A model generated the notes under the pieces. That model made no database searches. It was not told the DNA's origin and worked only from the letters and a program-made list of their open reading frames with translations. The translations under genes and the position numbers were made by a program. Shown in pieces: positions 33,501 to 43,300 of a DNA stretch of 64,000 bases (position 1 is the first letter of the stretch; each line of letters begins with the position of its first letter). The stretch is from positions 10,443,963 to 10,507,962 of the forward strand of contig JARUPZ010000003.1 in assembly GCA_031213475.1 (NCBI GenBank), read 5' to 3'. This stretch comes from Nereocystis luetkeana. Its lineage: Eukaryota > Sar > Phaeophyceae > Laminariales > Laminariaceae.

Positions 33501-35746
33501 TTTTTATACACAAACGGTAATTACATTCCTCTCCAGAGTTACATCTGTGTGAGACCTGCTAGATGGTACTCTGTCCGGTAATATAAGGAACGCTGGATAC
33601 TCCTATTATATTCCAAACGGGGCTAATATTTACGACCCGAGTGACATACACAAACAAACAAAGATACGGGTGGGTGGGGGGGGGCGGAGGGAATACTTCG
33701 TACCAGGTATAAGTTAAGTACGTGCAACCTCGGAATTGATTTTTAGAATCCCCCCCCCCCAAAAGGCACACATCCACTACGTACGTATATGCACGGACTT
33801 GTATTTCCTGCATAACACGATATGAAACCCGTATCACAGCAGTACGCGCGATCGAAGTATCACACGCAGCTTACAAACATGTTAATTTCGACGAAATCCT
33901 CCATCTCCACAGCTGTTGTTTCTTCAACTTGGAAAGTGGGCAAACACGATCGATACATTATGGGAGGTCGATGTTTTAACCCCTTGGCTTGACCACCCCA
34001 ACACACGACTTATATTAATATTAATAGCAGGTTCGAGGCCAAGCGACGGCCGCCACGCCTCCGAAAAGACCGGGACTCTTACTCGTATACACCAGGTATG
34101 CCAACACCCCGCTACCAGTACGATAGCATCACTGCGGCCGAAAATATAAGACACGTTTGATAATAACACCATGGTCCAAACGGGTACTATATATTACCCG
34201 CCAGAGCGGTATCCTATACGGGCACCTCTCTGGTCGGCAATGTAACCCCCGTTCGATACTCATATCAGAGTCCAGACGTGGATTATATTCCCGGCCAGAC
34301 TGGCATACACCTGATACCGTACTTGGTGGAGGGTGGAGGGGGGAGCACGACAGGAAGGAACTCTTCTTTGTAGAACACGAGCCTGTCAAGAGAATATCAC
34401 AGGTCAGCGACGCCTTCAACGACCCCATGCTCCCCACCTGGCCACCCCTCGCCGATGCCACGCCGACCTCGCACCCCGCATACCCTAGACCTGAACCCGC
34501 CGAACTGATTACGGGTACAAAATAAGCCGCCGGCGGGGCCCACGAAGCCCACCGAACACCCTGATCCCACGCGATTTTATCCACGATATAAATGGTCGGG
34601 GTTTCTACAGAACGGCCGCACAGCAAAAAGCGGGAACGGCACCAAGACTATTTACGGGGGACCATAGTAAATAGGACCAAATGTTGTTAGTAAAAATAGG
34701 TAAATATGTAGGTTTTCGTCTGTATCATAGGTCCTACCTGGTATTCACTATGGTTCCCCGTAATAAAATAATAGCGCCAGACTCGAGTTTTTTTTCCACA
34801 GGCTCGCGCCCACAAGTAGTTCCCTGGCATGTCATGTGGCTGTACTCCACAGGACTCGTATCTGCAAGTAGTTGCATCCCGTACGGGGAGGAGGGGGGTG
34901 TACTCGTGGCATACACGGCCGTATCCGCGTGTGACCGTAGACCCTCGCATCCCCACACGCAATGCCGGGACGGAGCAACGCCGGGTGGTCACCCGCCAGG
35001 CGGACGCTGCTCGCACCAAAGCGAGCGAAGTGGCCGCGTGGTGCCCCGGCGAGTCGAATGGAGGCGAGAAGAACCGCTCGTGAGGCGGATTTTGGGCACC
35101 TGGTGCGTACTTTCTTGCGTACATGTATCACAGCGTCGAAGGGATTGATTTGTGTACCGATGTGGCCAAGTCCAGGCACAGCGCGGGGGGGGGGGGGGGG
35201 GGTAAACTCATGCCATGCACGGCCGTAGCCGTTTGACCAACAGACCCTCGCACCCCTACAATATGCGGGGGCGGAGCACGTCTAGTTTTCTCAGACCAGG
35301 CAGGGGCGAGGGGGAGAGAGGGAAAGGGGGGGGGTGTACTCGATAGGAGAGGTGTACACGATCTCATGCATGGCCGTAGTCGTATGACCAAGGGGGGGTG
35401 TACTCGATAGAAGCGATGTACTCGATCTCATGCATGGCCGTAGTCGTATGACCATAGACCCTCGCATCCCTACAATGCCGGGACGGAGCATGTCGGGGGG
35501 GGTTATCTCACCACGGCATTGGAAGACACCGCTCCGGGGTCCGTCAGCATCGCTCTCGCGTGGGACACGTGCGCCAGGCACGCCAGCGTGTTGAAGGCCA
35601 CGGTGTGCGCGATGCCGAAGAAGGAGCCGCCCATCCACGGCCTGAGCACGCCCGACGTCACGGCGTACTGCGCGTAGCCCACGAGGCTGTACGTGATGAC
35701 GGCGCACACGAGGCCGCACGCGTCAAGGTTGCACCATACGGCCGCC
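25461..35746 (-). CDS. DHHC-type protein S-acyltransferase (palmitoyltransferase) gene, five exons, 5' partial
   Basis: Joining five minus-strand exons (35746-35512, 29594-29448, 28639-28439, 27676-27549, 25848-25461) at GT-AG sites in matching phases gives a continuous zDHHC protein. Known role of the family: transfer of palmitate to cysteines of membrane-associated proteins, at endomembranes or the plasma membrane. Visible parts in order: two hydrophobic segments, a DPG motif after the second, a cysteine-rich domain (CRKC, HHC, CRRC), the catalytic DHHC followed by PWVNNCVG, a third hydrophobic segment, a fourth spanning the exon C/D junction, then NELFGG, comparable to the segment after TM4 in other members. 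The TTxE region appears as STNQT. The N-terminal cytosolic exon with the start codon was not found. The tail ends in one frame at 25461, but a 20-base C/G run makes that end uncertain. Introns are packed with dispersed repeats. I am sure of the family; the substrate is unknown. Confidence 0.9.
25465..25504. repeat. (TCC)n microsatellite in DHHC tail exon
   Basis: About thirteen TCC units. In the acidic frame of the DHHC tail it reads as polyglycine. Confidence 0.9.
26429..26560. mobile_element. MITE family B, degenerate copy
   Basis: GGGGACAAACCACTCA and AAAACGGCACTGCGG arms remain, with short insertions. Confidence 0.5.
26724..26997 (+). repeat. Repeat D, full-length
   Basis: G-run, GATGTACTCGATCTCATGC, ATGCCGGGACGGAG, GACCAGGCAGACATTGC, AAGAACCGCTTTAGAGGCGG and the 3' end GATGACAGCTTCAATGAG. 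Confidence 0.85.
27411..27536. repeat. (CT)n followed by a C-run, just downstream of DHHC exon D
   Basis: About 60 bases of CT, further CT-rich sequence, then a C-run of about 30 bases. On the minus strand this lies within the first 140 bases of the intron after exon D. Confidence 0.95.
27549..27676 (-). CDS. DHHC gene exon D: TM4 and TTxE-like region
   Basis: 128 bases, 42 codons plus two bases. The acceptor is GGCCAG after a poly-pyrimidine stretch and the donor is AA/GTGAGA. It encodes AVLFGMFTMCMVCDQWE, the fourth membrane segment, then TVSTNQTHIDRLKGE, which matches the cytosolic segment after TM4 that carries the TTxE motif in this family. The exon is too short to stand out as an open frame and was found by looking for the expected sequence. 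A C-run and a CT-repeat lie just downstream on this strand. Confidence 0.88.
28170..28388 (-). repeat. Repeat D, reversed, 50 bases after DHHC exon C
   Basis: TGTCATCCATAAGCAAGTCCG through GGTCGGTGAAAACCCGACG to a C-run. It starts the intron after exon C. Confidence 0.8.
28439..28639 (-). CDS. DHHC gene exon C: catalytic DHHC and TM3
   Basis: 201 bases, phase 0 at both ends, 67 residues. It opens directly on MDHHCPWVNNCVG, which holds the catalytic cysteine of the DHHC tetrad, then GNHKFFLQF and a long hydrophobic TM3, a soluble loop with PPSCGNN, and the start of TM4. The acceptor is ATTCAG and the donor GTAAGG. The methionine at the first codon is internal, not a start, because the cysteine-rich exon B joins in frame. 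Confidence 0.93.
28685..29000. repeat. Degenerate repeats with CGGTACAC and CGCGTATAT words in DHHC intron
   Basis: The intron between exons B and C carries several degenerate repeats of roughly 60-90 bases built from words such as GTCGGTACAC, GGCACATGAC and CGCGTATAT. No coding sequence was seen in them. Confidence 0.45.
29015..29110 (+). repeat. Repeat D, diverged fragment
   Basis: GGGTGGGTACTCACCCATG, GCTGCCGGGACGGAGCA and CACCGACCACGAAAAC. Confidence 0.5.
29154..29186 (-). pseudogene. Partial copy of DHHC exon B 3' end with its own donor
   Basis: Reading the minus strand, this reproduces the last 33 bases of exon B (SICRRC-x-AK) with few changes and is followed by a consensus GTAAG donor, stronger than the real GTACGA. 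It lies about 265 bases into the intron, on the far side of a GGTC-type tetranucleotide tract (29199-29335). It has no acceptor of its own and is most likely a slipped or copied exon fragment. Whether it competes as a splice site cannot be seen here. Confidence 0.7.
29199..29335. repeat. (GACC/GGTC)n tetranucleotide tract in DHHC intron
   Basis: Runs of GACC with single-base variants (CAAC, GATC, GGCC), about 135 bases. It separates exon B from the partial copy of its 3' end at 29154-29186. The same arrangement occurs in the peroxiredoxin gene at 53581-53705. Confidence 0.9.
29448..29594 (-). CDS. DHHC gene exon B: cysteine-rich domain
   Basis: 147 bases, phase 0 at both ends, 49 residues. 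The acceptor is GTCCAG and the donor is GTACGA. After a Gly/Ala-rich linker it encodes RRFCRKCSAYKPVRAHHC and SICRRCVVK, the zinc-binding Cys/His pattern that precedes the DHHC tetrad. Reading straight into exon C gives VVK-MDHHC, the family's usual spacing. A 33-base near-copy of this exon's 3' end lies downstream in the intron at 29154-29186. Confidence 0.92.
30773..30877. mobile_element. MITE family A, copy 2
   Basis: 105 bases, near-perfect inverted ends TTACGGGGGACCATAGT / ACTATGGTCCCCCGTAA, TA on each side. It lies in the large DHHC intron. Confidence 0.9.
30903..30978. repeat. Half of element H
   Basis: GCCGTGAGATCGAGGATTTCG followed by GTGTGTGATACTTACATCGCG, one arm only. Confidence 0.55.
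31060..31210 (+). repeat. Dispersed repeat G, copy 1
   Basis: GGCCTCTCAGAGCTCCCACTT, CCTTTCCAGCAGTTCTTTG, then T-rich sequence. A second copy is at 36826-36975. Confidence 0.7.
32275..32371. mobile_element. MITE family B, best copy
   Basis: 97 bases, almost perfect palindrome: TTAACCCTTTTAGAACCGC on the left, GCGGTTCTAAAGGGGTTAA on the right, TTAA at both ends. Confidence 0.92.
32448..32985 (+). repeat. Composite repeat: module D followed by reversed module F
   Basis: D runs 32448-32708 (G-run to CTTCAATGAG). F in reverse runs 32733-32985. The unit is bracketed by TGCTCT plus a T-run plus a G-run at 32432-32459 and again at 33002-33025, as if a 20-30 base target had been duplicated. Confidence 0.75.
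33348..33917. mobile_element. Long-TIR element H, copy 1
   Basis: Ends ACAGCCGTGGAATCGAGAGG and, inverted, ACAGCTGTGGAGATGGAGG. The arms extend about 90 bases each (CTTCGTCGAAA, TGATACTTCGATCGCGCGTA). About 570 bases in all, with a family C MITE inside. No coding sequence. Confidence 0.7.
33577..33656. mobile_element. MITE family C copy nested in long-TIR element H
   Basis: Arms around CTGTCCGGTAATATAAGGA and GGGGCTAATATTTACGACC, the degenerate inverted repeat of family C. Confidence 0.55.
34133..34300. mobile_element. Two MITE family C copies side by side
   Basis: CGGCCGAAAATATAAGACACG ... CCAAACGGGTAC ... CCCGCCAGAG, followed by a second, more degraded unit ending CCGGCCAGACTGG. Confidence 0.5.
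34652..34763. mobile_element. MITE family A, copy 3
   Basis: Same inverted ends. The right arm holds an extra CCTGGTA at the same site as copy 1's insertion (34735-34743). Confidence 0.88.
34885..35093 (+). repeat. Repeat D, diverged full-length
   Basis: GGGGGGTGTACTCGTGGC, AATGCCGGGACGGAGCA, GCGAGTCGAATGG and AAGAACCGCTCGTGAGGCGG. Confidence 0.7.
35185..35497 (+). repeat. Three repeat D fragments in a row
   Basis: 5' parts at 35185-35300, 35325-35391 and 35392-35497, each starting with a G-run and TACTCGAT-like words. The last stops 14 bases before DHHC exon A. Confidence 0.8.
35512..35746 (-). CDS. DHHC gene exon A: TM1, TM2 and DPG motif
   Basis: 235 bases, first base completing a codon and ending in phase 0. 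The acceptor reads CGCAG and the donor GTGAGA. It encodes 78 residues with two hydrophobic stretches, one starting near LDACGLVCAVITYSL and one near FFGIAHTVAFNTLACL, then LTDPGAVSSNAV. DPG after TM2 is a family signature. The intron that follows is 5.9 kb and begins within a few bases of a G-run repeat fragment (35392-35497). An upstream exon carrying the start codon must exist but could not be recognised. Confidence 0.85.
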
Positions 35747-36009
35747 CTGCGTTGTATTGTGTACCATGCGTTGTGTATTGTGTATGTGTGTATCAAAGAG
35801 AGGGAAGATGGGGGGTGGTAGGGAGGGAGTGAGGGAGAGCGGGGGGAGTGGGGCCGGGGGGGTAGGAAGACAAGACACAAAGACAGACAGACAGGAAAAG
35901 AGGGTCACGGGTGAAGGAAAGTGGGTGCGGTATGGTGGTGGTGGTGGTGGCCGTGAAAAATGTGTGTGTCGAGTGTCGAGGGTGATGAGTTATGGAGTTC
36001 GGGTTTTCA

Positions 36010-36600
36010 CGTCAAGAAGGCGTTGTCACCGGCCTGGGGAACGAGCCCCGTATCTACAGTTGACGTCCAATGAAATTAGGCAACCGACAGGACTTGTATA
36101 GACGCGATGGCGAGAGCAGAGCCCTTACGGGGGGGGAGAAGGCGTTGTCACCGGTCTGGGGAACAGTTGACGTGCAATAAAACTAGGCAATCGACAGGAC
36201 TTGTATAGATGCGATGGCGAGAGCAGAGCCCCCACGGGGGGGGGGAAGGCGTTGTCACCGGTCTGGGGAATAGTTGACGTCCAATGAAATTAGGCAACCG
36301 ACAGGACTTGTATAGACGCGATGGCGAGAGCAGAGCCCTTACGGGGGGGGAGAAGGCGTTGTCACCGGTCTGGGGAACAGTTGACGTGCAATAAAACTAG
36401 GCAATCGACAGGACTTGTATAGATGCGATGGCGAGAGCACAGGACTTGTATAGATGCGATGGCGAGAGCAGAGCCCCCACGGGGGGGGAGAAGGCGTTGT
36501 CACCGGTCTGGGGAACAGTTGACGTGCAATAAAACTAGGCAATCGACAGGACTTGTATAGATGCGATGGCGAAAGCAGAGCCACCACGGGGGGGAGGGGG
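36010..36600 (+). repeat. ~107-bp minisatellite, about five copies
   Basis: Units start AAGGCGTTGTCACCGG and contain ACAGTTGACGT, TAGGCAAT/CCGACAGGAC, TTGTATAGATGCGATGGCG and a G-run. One unit has a 27-base internal duplication at about 36440. It lies 5' of the known part of the DHHC gene. Confidence 0.9.
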
Positions 36601-36825
36601 GGGAGGCTACGGTAGGAAAGACGGTAAGCGCGGTCGGCCACAAGAAGATAGTCTTGAGGTACGATTATCTCCGAGAGAACGATCAACCCCAATGTTGAAG
36701 GTGAGCGGCGCCCCCGATAGACTGCCTCGTAACGTAGACTAACCATGTGACATCCGAGCTATATATAATTTACCTCAAGCACGGATGTAACGTAAACCAA
36801 GGCTAGCAATATCGTATAGCATGTT

Positions 36826-36975
36826 TTCCCCAGCGGGCTCGGCTGGCACATCTCTGGCCTCTCAGAGCTCCCACTTGAGAGCCGCGTCCTCCCTACTACT
36901 TGGCGGAACCTTCCAGCGCTTCTTTGCTTTCTTTGCTCTTTTTTTCGTTTTGTTTTCGTTCTTCCGAAAAATCAC
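36826..36975 (+). repeat. Dispersed repeat G, copy 2
   Basis: GGCCTCTCAGAGCTCCCACTT, ACCTTCCAGCGCTTCTTTG. Further similarity (GCAAGACGCTTCGCTCCGCG) continues near 37075 and, inverted, near 32160-32190 beyond copy 1. Confidence 0.7.
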
Positions 36976-37767
36976 ACCCAGCTTAGCTCAGCTTAGCATT
37001 CAAGCTAAAATATATCCCACAGTTTATTTTCGTTTTTTTTTTTTCATTTCGAGGATAGATATTTTACATGCAAGACGCTTCGCTCCGCGGCCGTCATTCG
37101 CTTAAAAGGAAGAAAAATATGCAAATGCAGCGCGGGCGAGAGGTCTGCGGATGATGGTAGGTGCACAAACTGGCGACTTGCAAACGCCGGGAGCTTCTAC
37201 GTATACGAGTATACGAGATTTCCATTTGAAAAAAAAAAAATGTATACGAGTAAGCCGGGCAGATTTCGATGTCTTCGGTCGTATTGACACAAGCGAGCTG
37301 TGCAGACGCTCGACGACATGCTGGCTCTCGCCAACTCTGGATGCTGGCTTGCGTTATCGCGCTCTGATCGCCGCGTACTTCTACTCGCTGTGCTGTGCAG
37401 GGCATACGGGGTTGTGCTGCGATGCGCTTGGGGCAGATGCTCGACGACAGCATGCTCGTATGTATATACGTACGTACGAACGTACCAAAAAAAAAAAAAA
37501 CGAAAACAGATTCAAAGAGGGCAAAGACTCGCCGGGCAAGTAATAGGAAGATGATACCAAATTCGGCATAAGAAAGCTCAAGGATCGATCCCCAACAACT
37601 ATTAATGGTATTCTCGTCGGCAATTACGGCGGAGGGGGGCTGTGAGGTGAGGTGGGAGAACATACCGAGCGAGGCAGCTAAGGGTCGGATTATTGTACAG
37701 TACCTGGTAGTATTCAAGCCATTCCCACCACAGGCAATATCAAAGTTGAAGCTTGTAAAGATGCGAT

Positions 37768-38006
37768 GGGGAGGGGTGAGCTCGATCTCATGCATGGCCG
37801 TAATCAATCGTAGTCGCATGACCCTAGACCCTCGCATCCCTAGAATACCGGGACGCAGAACGTCGGGTTTTCACCGACCAGGCAGACATTGCTTGCTTGC
37901 ACCAAGCGCGAAGCGCCGTGAGGCATATCGCAAGAGGGGTGAACTGCATCCTCCGACTTAGAACCGCTTGTGAGGCGGACTTGCATACGGATGACAGCGT
38001 CAAAAT
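37768..38006 (+). repeat. Repeat D copy
   Basis: GAGCTCGATCTCATGCATGG, GGTTTTCACCGACCAGGC and GGATGACAGCGTCAA. Confidence 0.8.
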
Positions 38007-38215
38007 GGGTCAATGGGGGGGGGAAGGGGGATTTCATCTGTTGCTTGCCTTAGTTATGTGACCATTGACCGCGCACCCCTTTCGAGACGGAGTGGGGGGT
38101 AGAGAAGATACATCATATATGTGAGTCGAAAGGTTGACAACGAGGACGTACGTATACCTGTACGTGAGGAGGTGGGAGAACATACATACTGCTGTCGGTA
38201 AAAAAAGTACCACTT

Positions 38216-38296
38216 TGGACATGAATATAAGGGCCGTTTGGTATTCATATTTATATATAAACGATCCTTATATTTCCGACCAGAGTGCCGATAGCC
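38216..38296. mobile_element. MITE family C copy
   Basis: AATATAAGGGCCGTTTGG / AACGATCCTTATATTTCCG inverted arms followed by ACCAGAGTG. Confidence 0.75.
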
Positions 38297-39090
38297 CATG
38301 TCGAGCTTCGGACTGCACTGCTGGCGTTTCGGGGGGAAAATACGAAAATACTTGGAAATACTTGGAAATACGGTGGGATACTTTTTTGGCAAGAGGAGGT
38401 GGAAATCGAGTGTGGGATACTTTCGGCAGAGGAAAAGGAGTCAAGATGGGTTAGTGGCGATGGGGAGGCTACAGCTTACAACCGGGTCGGGGGGGGGGGG
38501 GGGGGGGGGCGGGGGTAGCCGAGGGGGTCTGCGAGGTCGTGGTAGCGCAGTACAACCAGGAGTGGTACAAGCAAGGAGCAAAGTACCGACCGGCACCTAC
38601 ATGCCAGTATGGGTAGGTAGGGGGGTAAAACTTTGAGAGGCCTAATTTTTGTCACCCACCAGGGATTACCGTAAGATATTTGTAAGATATTTGTACTACT
38701 CGTATAACGTGGTACTCGAGTACAAACCGGTACTCGAGTACAAACCGTATGTATAATGCTACATACGAGTGCACTCACTTACCAGTGTGTGGTACTGGTA
38801 TTAATAGTTATTAATATTAATAAGGCTGATACCTGGTACCTGGTACCTCATAGCACGTCTTATCACAATGCACCAGCACCGCAGCAAATGTCGGCGAGAG
38901 GGTCTCACAAGCAAAAACGAGCCTAATAACGATAAAAAAAACGTGCGCCAAATTATACACCAGGTTAGCGTACCAGCACTTGGCTGGTCCGTTGTATACC
39001 AGATAATAGGTGGTTACCTGGTGTAACGCACTTTATTACATTAATATCACCAGAGTATTGCAGTAGGTACAGCCGCTACAGCAGTAGTGA

Positions 39091-39175
39091 CTACTAGGAC
39101 CGCAGTCCCGTTTTGGGGACGAATTACTTAGAGTTTGAGTGGTTTGTCCCCGAAACGGGACTGCGGTTCTAAACA
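39091..39175. mobile_element. MITE family B copy
   Basis: AGGACCGCAGTCCCGTTTTG / AACGGGACTGCGGTTCTAA arms without the outermost TTAA bases. It lies in the interval between the two host genes. Confidence 0.85.
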
Positions 39176-40177
39176 AGTAGAATTGATACAACAACAATGG
39201 TGGTGTCTGCTTGATACATACGTATGCCAATTAATGTCCGTCGCTCACAGGAGGTACCTACGAACCTATCCGGAGTATATCTGTACTAAACACTACACAG
39301 CACAGTACAGCAGTACACGTCGCTCGTGCTGACCACGTATGTACGTATGGTATGTGCACGTTGTGTCACGTATGGCGTATGCTACGAGTATGTTATTGAT
39401 CGTCAACGGAACAGAGAGGCCAGGTTGGCCCGTTCGTTCGTTCAAACACGTGCGACGTGCCTAGTGCCTTCCTTAGGGTTTTAGGCCCTCTTCGTTGCCT
39501 CCTCTGTCCTGTCGAGCACTCTAATAGTAGCATAAAAAGTGTGCGTGTGGTCGGGTACAGACTGAAGGTCTATGATCACGCAGCTGCGACAAACCTCGAG
39601 CAGCCGCACCGATAGCAACCTTTTTCTGTGCGACAGGGGTATATGCCCGCCAGGATGCCGACAGAGACAAAACGCGAACCTTGCTAGCTAGTATAGCACG
39701 AGAGAGAGGAGCACGCAATCTGAACCCTGATACGTACCCGTCTAGATGTGTAGCAGCACCCGGCAGAACGTACTCGTACTAAAAAGTGGTGTTGACGCTC
39801 AAGGAATAAATTTGGAAAGCTATTTTTATAGCAAAATATGGGCGAGAGGTGTCAGCCGTAGAGCAAAGCATAGCATACACCTTCTTCCTTCGCGTGCAGT
39901 TTCGCTATCTCACCCTTCCTTCGTTCCGCACATCGGTCGTCTGCCCATCGCTCCACCTCGTCCACTGCTGCCGAAGCTCTGCTGGCGCAAGCAAGCACCT
40001 ATAGCTGCAAGCGAGAGAAGAACATCACCTCAAACGGAGAGTCGAAACGCCAAACACGTTGTAAATCCGGGAGGTATGGGAATAAATCCCCGTTTTTATT
40101 CCCCCGCTTCCTGTCAGGTCCCACTTCTACTCTCTACGCTGCGTCTTGTGTGCGCTGTTCCAGGCTCCACTACAGCT

Positions 40178-40300
40178 ATGATGATGCTTCTGTTACGTGC
40201 ATCCGTCCTGCTTCTTCCGCTGCTGGGTACTGCTTCGGGCTTCGTGGCCCTTGCTCCCGTGGGTGGCCTTCAACAACGACGCAACTCTGCTAGCGCGGCG
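40178..40300 (+). CDS. PrxQ exon 1: signal peptide and plastid transit leader
   Basis: Three consecutive ATGs open the exon. I chose the first; the frame is open upstream, but that part shows no protein character. It encodes [17 protein letters not shown], a hydrophobic signal peptide, then [10 protein letters not shown], where cleavage before Phe would fit the heterokont ASAFAP rule, then a short Arg/Ser-rich transit part ([10 protein letters not shown]). The donor is GCG/GTATGT, phase 0. Joined to 53397 it gives [13 protein letters not shown], a normal start for a mature PrxQ. A small extra exon between them is possible. It could also belong to another plastid protein. Confidence 0.65.
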
Positions 40301-43300
40301 GTATGTATTTCATTTATTTTGCCGCACTACTGCTGTGCTCATGATAAAATGCTACATGCCGTATACCTGGTATACGAAATCTCGGCTGCCGCTGCTGCTG
40401 CTGCTTTTGTGTGCTGCTGTAGTGTGCATTAGGTAGTATCAATAGTAGGTTGCTGCGTCAGCGCGCGTCTCTTATGTACGGTTGCTGTGATGATGTTGCA
40501 TGCCGACCATCTGTTTTTTTCGCAGTGCTCCCTTTCAGACGTTCTTGCGTTGTCGAGTTATCGATGTGCGGGATGTTTATGCCGTAACACCCTCTCAGGT
40601 ACCCGATTAAAGAGAGCCCCAGTGAAATACGGAGATAATAAGAGCGGTTTCGTCGGCTTGTCACGACTTGTGACACCTATATAGGAAGAGCCCTTTGGAA
40701 CAGGCCAGTCTAACCGCTCTCATCTCCAGTGGCGCTCTTATCTCAGATTGCGTATCATATACCAGGGTACCAGGTACCTGGTAGGTTCTACAGCAATAGT
40801 ATAGGCGTCATGATCAACTAGACCAAGACGTTTTGAGGGACTTGGTTCACCGCGAGGAGGACCTCGAGGAGGACGGGGTGAAGATTGACCCACTAACTTG
40901 CGTACGGAGGTCAGTATGGGGTATATCCTGGACGCGGGCGATGGAGGCATTGTGTCTAAGTCGGCGGAAGGCCTCGCGAAGATGATGACCGTCGTTGTGA
41001 CCGTTTTCGAACCAGCAGGCCTCACCGTATCCCAAAACGGAGACTATGCTGCTGCAGGCACGGAACCAGGCACCCCAGACCTCACCGCTCGTCATCGAAG
41101 CAGCGGCGGAACGGAGGTAGAGACGGACGATGCAGTGTTTTGTAACTGGGCGGTCTTGTCGTCGCAAACGATGACGGTATGCCAGAGATCATACAACGGA
41201 TCCGACTCGCATGGGCATGCTACATTCGGTTCAAACGGGAGCTGTATGATATGGAGGATGTCCCGTTCACTCTTAAAGTGCGCATGCTACGGGCCGAGGT
41301 GATAAAGACCCTTGGCCGGGAGCACTTCACTGAGCTCCGAGCGACAAACCACAAAGTCGTCCGGCGGATCATTGGCTCCCAGCGCCAACAACGCACCGAC
41401 CACCTCATGCCGTACGCCAAGGCCCTTGGAAGGGCACAATTCGAGAGCGTTGAAACGGCCATCCTCAAACGACGCCTCCTCTTTGCGGGACCGTACAGCG
41501 GACGACTAATGAGCGGCTAACCCGTCGGGTGGTGTTCGGGACGATGGCTGGTGGGGAGAACCCAGGACGAGGCCGACCGGAAAAGAACTGGGCCCAATGT
41601 CTAGCAGTTGACCTCAGGGTTTTTCAAGCCACCGAGGGGTCCACGGAAAGATCCCCTCTGCTGTTCGGAGTAGAAACGGTGTTATGGCCGAGGACGGCTA
41701 ATAAGAGCGGGAAGTAGTACCGGGGGGTCGTGGAAGCGGCAGACTGTTTCATGGCGACGTGGCACAGGGACGAGGTGCAGAGAAGCCGGTTTCGCCTCGC
41801 AGCTGAGGACGCCAAGAGCGGCGGCAAGGGGTGGGGGGAGGGGGGGAGGACAGCCGTACTGATCCAGCTGTCGACGAGTGCATTAACGAAATGATAGATC
41901 AGGTGGCTAGGTATCCGTGCGACTAGCCCTTGAATTCTTGCAGTTTATGTTTGTTTCTTGTGGAGTTGTCGAACGGGGGGGGGGGGGGGGGCGCGACAGC
42001 GGCAGCACTGTCGCTTAACACCGCTATTGACGAGAGTAGGAAAGAGACGGCAAAGGGTGTGGCTAAGTTCCCGAATCGATTTTCTAGTATCGACGGGCAC
42101 CCATGTTACATGCCGCCTGGAGTGCGTCTTTCTCTTTTCTTCTTCCTCCTTGCTTTTTTTTTGCCGTGTATCTCCCGTTGTTTCCTTTCCCCTCCCCGCC
42201 GTCACCATGCCGGTATCTCCCTCTCTCCTTCGTGTTGCTTCGCCCGTGCAGCAGCTATCTGTCCTCCTTGAGTACGTATGCTTTCCTTCTACATGGCAGC
42301 CTTTCTGATTTCCTTGCCCCTGAGTAGGTTTAGCAATCTGGGAGAAGGGATCTTTAGGGATGTTTTTGACTTGAAAAACGCGTAACGTGGTCCGCACTTC
42401 GGAATCGTCGTCTGCAACTGAGAAACTTCCTGGTTCGATGCAAACGCGGCGCAGCCGCGTTTATGGCGAGTTTTGGCCCGTGTCGGCTGCGGTTTGGGGT
42501 CAGGGTTAGGGTTAGGGTTAGGGTTAGAGTCAGGGGTTGGGTTGGGTCTTCGCCCGTACCTCGATCCCGACAGGAACCAAAACACCTGAACAGCCTACCA
42601 ACCTAAAGATCCCTTCTCCCATATTGTTAAAGGTCCTCTTGCACCTTTTGCATAACGTTTCATTTCAGGATCGTTTTTGTTCTGTGCTTGTCTTTTTGTT
42701 CTTGTTTTCTGGTCTTGCTTGTGTTGTTGTGTTCTCGTACGAGTGGCGTACCCGGTACGCTGGCATTTCACTTGCTTGACCCATGAATTCGAAATTCTTT
42801 TTTGTTCTTGGTCTTCCTCTCTCTCACGGTCTATGGCCACATAATTTGTATTTTTGTAGAACGAGGAATCGGGACGGACACTGGGTTGTACCAGTACTGA
42901 TGAAGCTGGGTAGAAAGGACAAGTTAATGTGAAGACAACACACACCACGGACTCCTTGATTTGAGAGGAAACATGGGAGCATCAACAACATGTACACAGA
43001 GATACAGCTGTAGACTATAGGCCAACGAATAAAAAATAAGCTATTACATGTATACTCGCAGCAGTATCAATAGGAACACGAGGCTCACTTTAGAGGGGGG
43101 CGCTCAGAAAATTGGATGAATAAACCGTGGTCAGCGGCGAACACTACACACTAAATCCATTCCAATAGCCCACGCTCAAGGTTGTTCAATGGTGTCACAT
43201 CACATATAAGGTCATAAAGGCTTGCGCGTATCGCGATTAGTCTAGATGCTGTTGTTCAGCAGTAGTATCGCGAACAGCACCTTACATTCTAGGCGGGCGC

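Larger units (their letters stand above)
38010..40177. other. Interval between divergent host genes, likely holding the PrxQ promoter
   Basis: Contains MITE C and B copies and a G-run. An AT-rich word TTTTTATAGCAAAATATGG lies about 350 bases before the PrxQ ATG. It resembles a TATA box, but its distance makes it only a guess. The DHHC first exon may lie here or in 36-38 kb. Confidence 0.35.

Noticed and set aside
39746-40177. Upstream extension of the PrxQ leader frame (144 codons)
   Set aside because: No protein character, and it would bury the signal peptide inside the protein.
40523-40610. Possible second PrxQ exon after a strong TTTTTTTCGCAG acceptor
   Set aside because: Its reading ([12 protein letters not shown]) matches neither a transit peptide nor PrxQ, and exon 1 joins exon 2 cleanly without it. 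Still worth checking with RNA.
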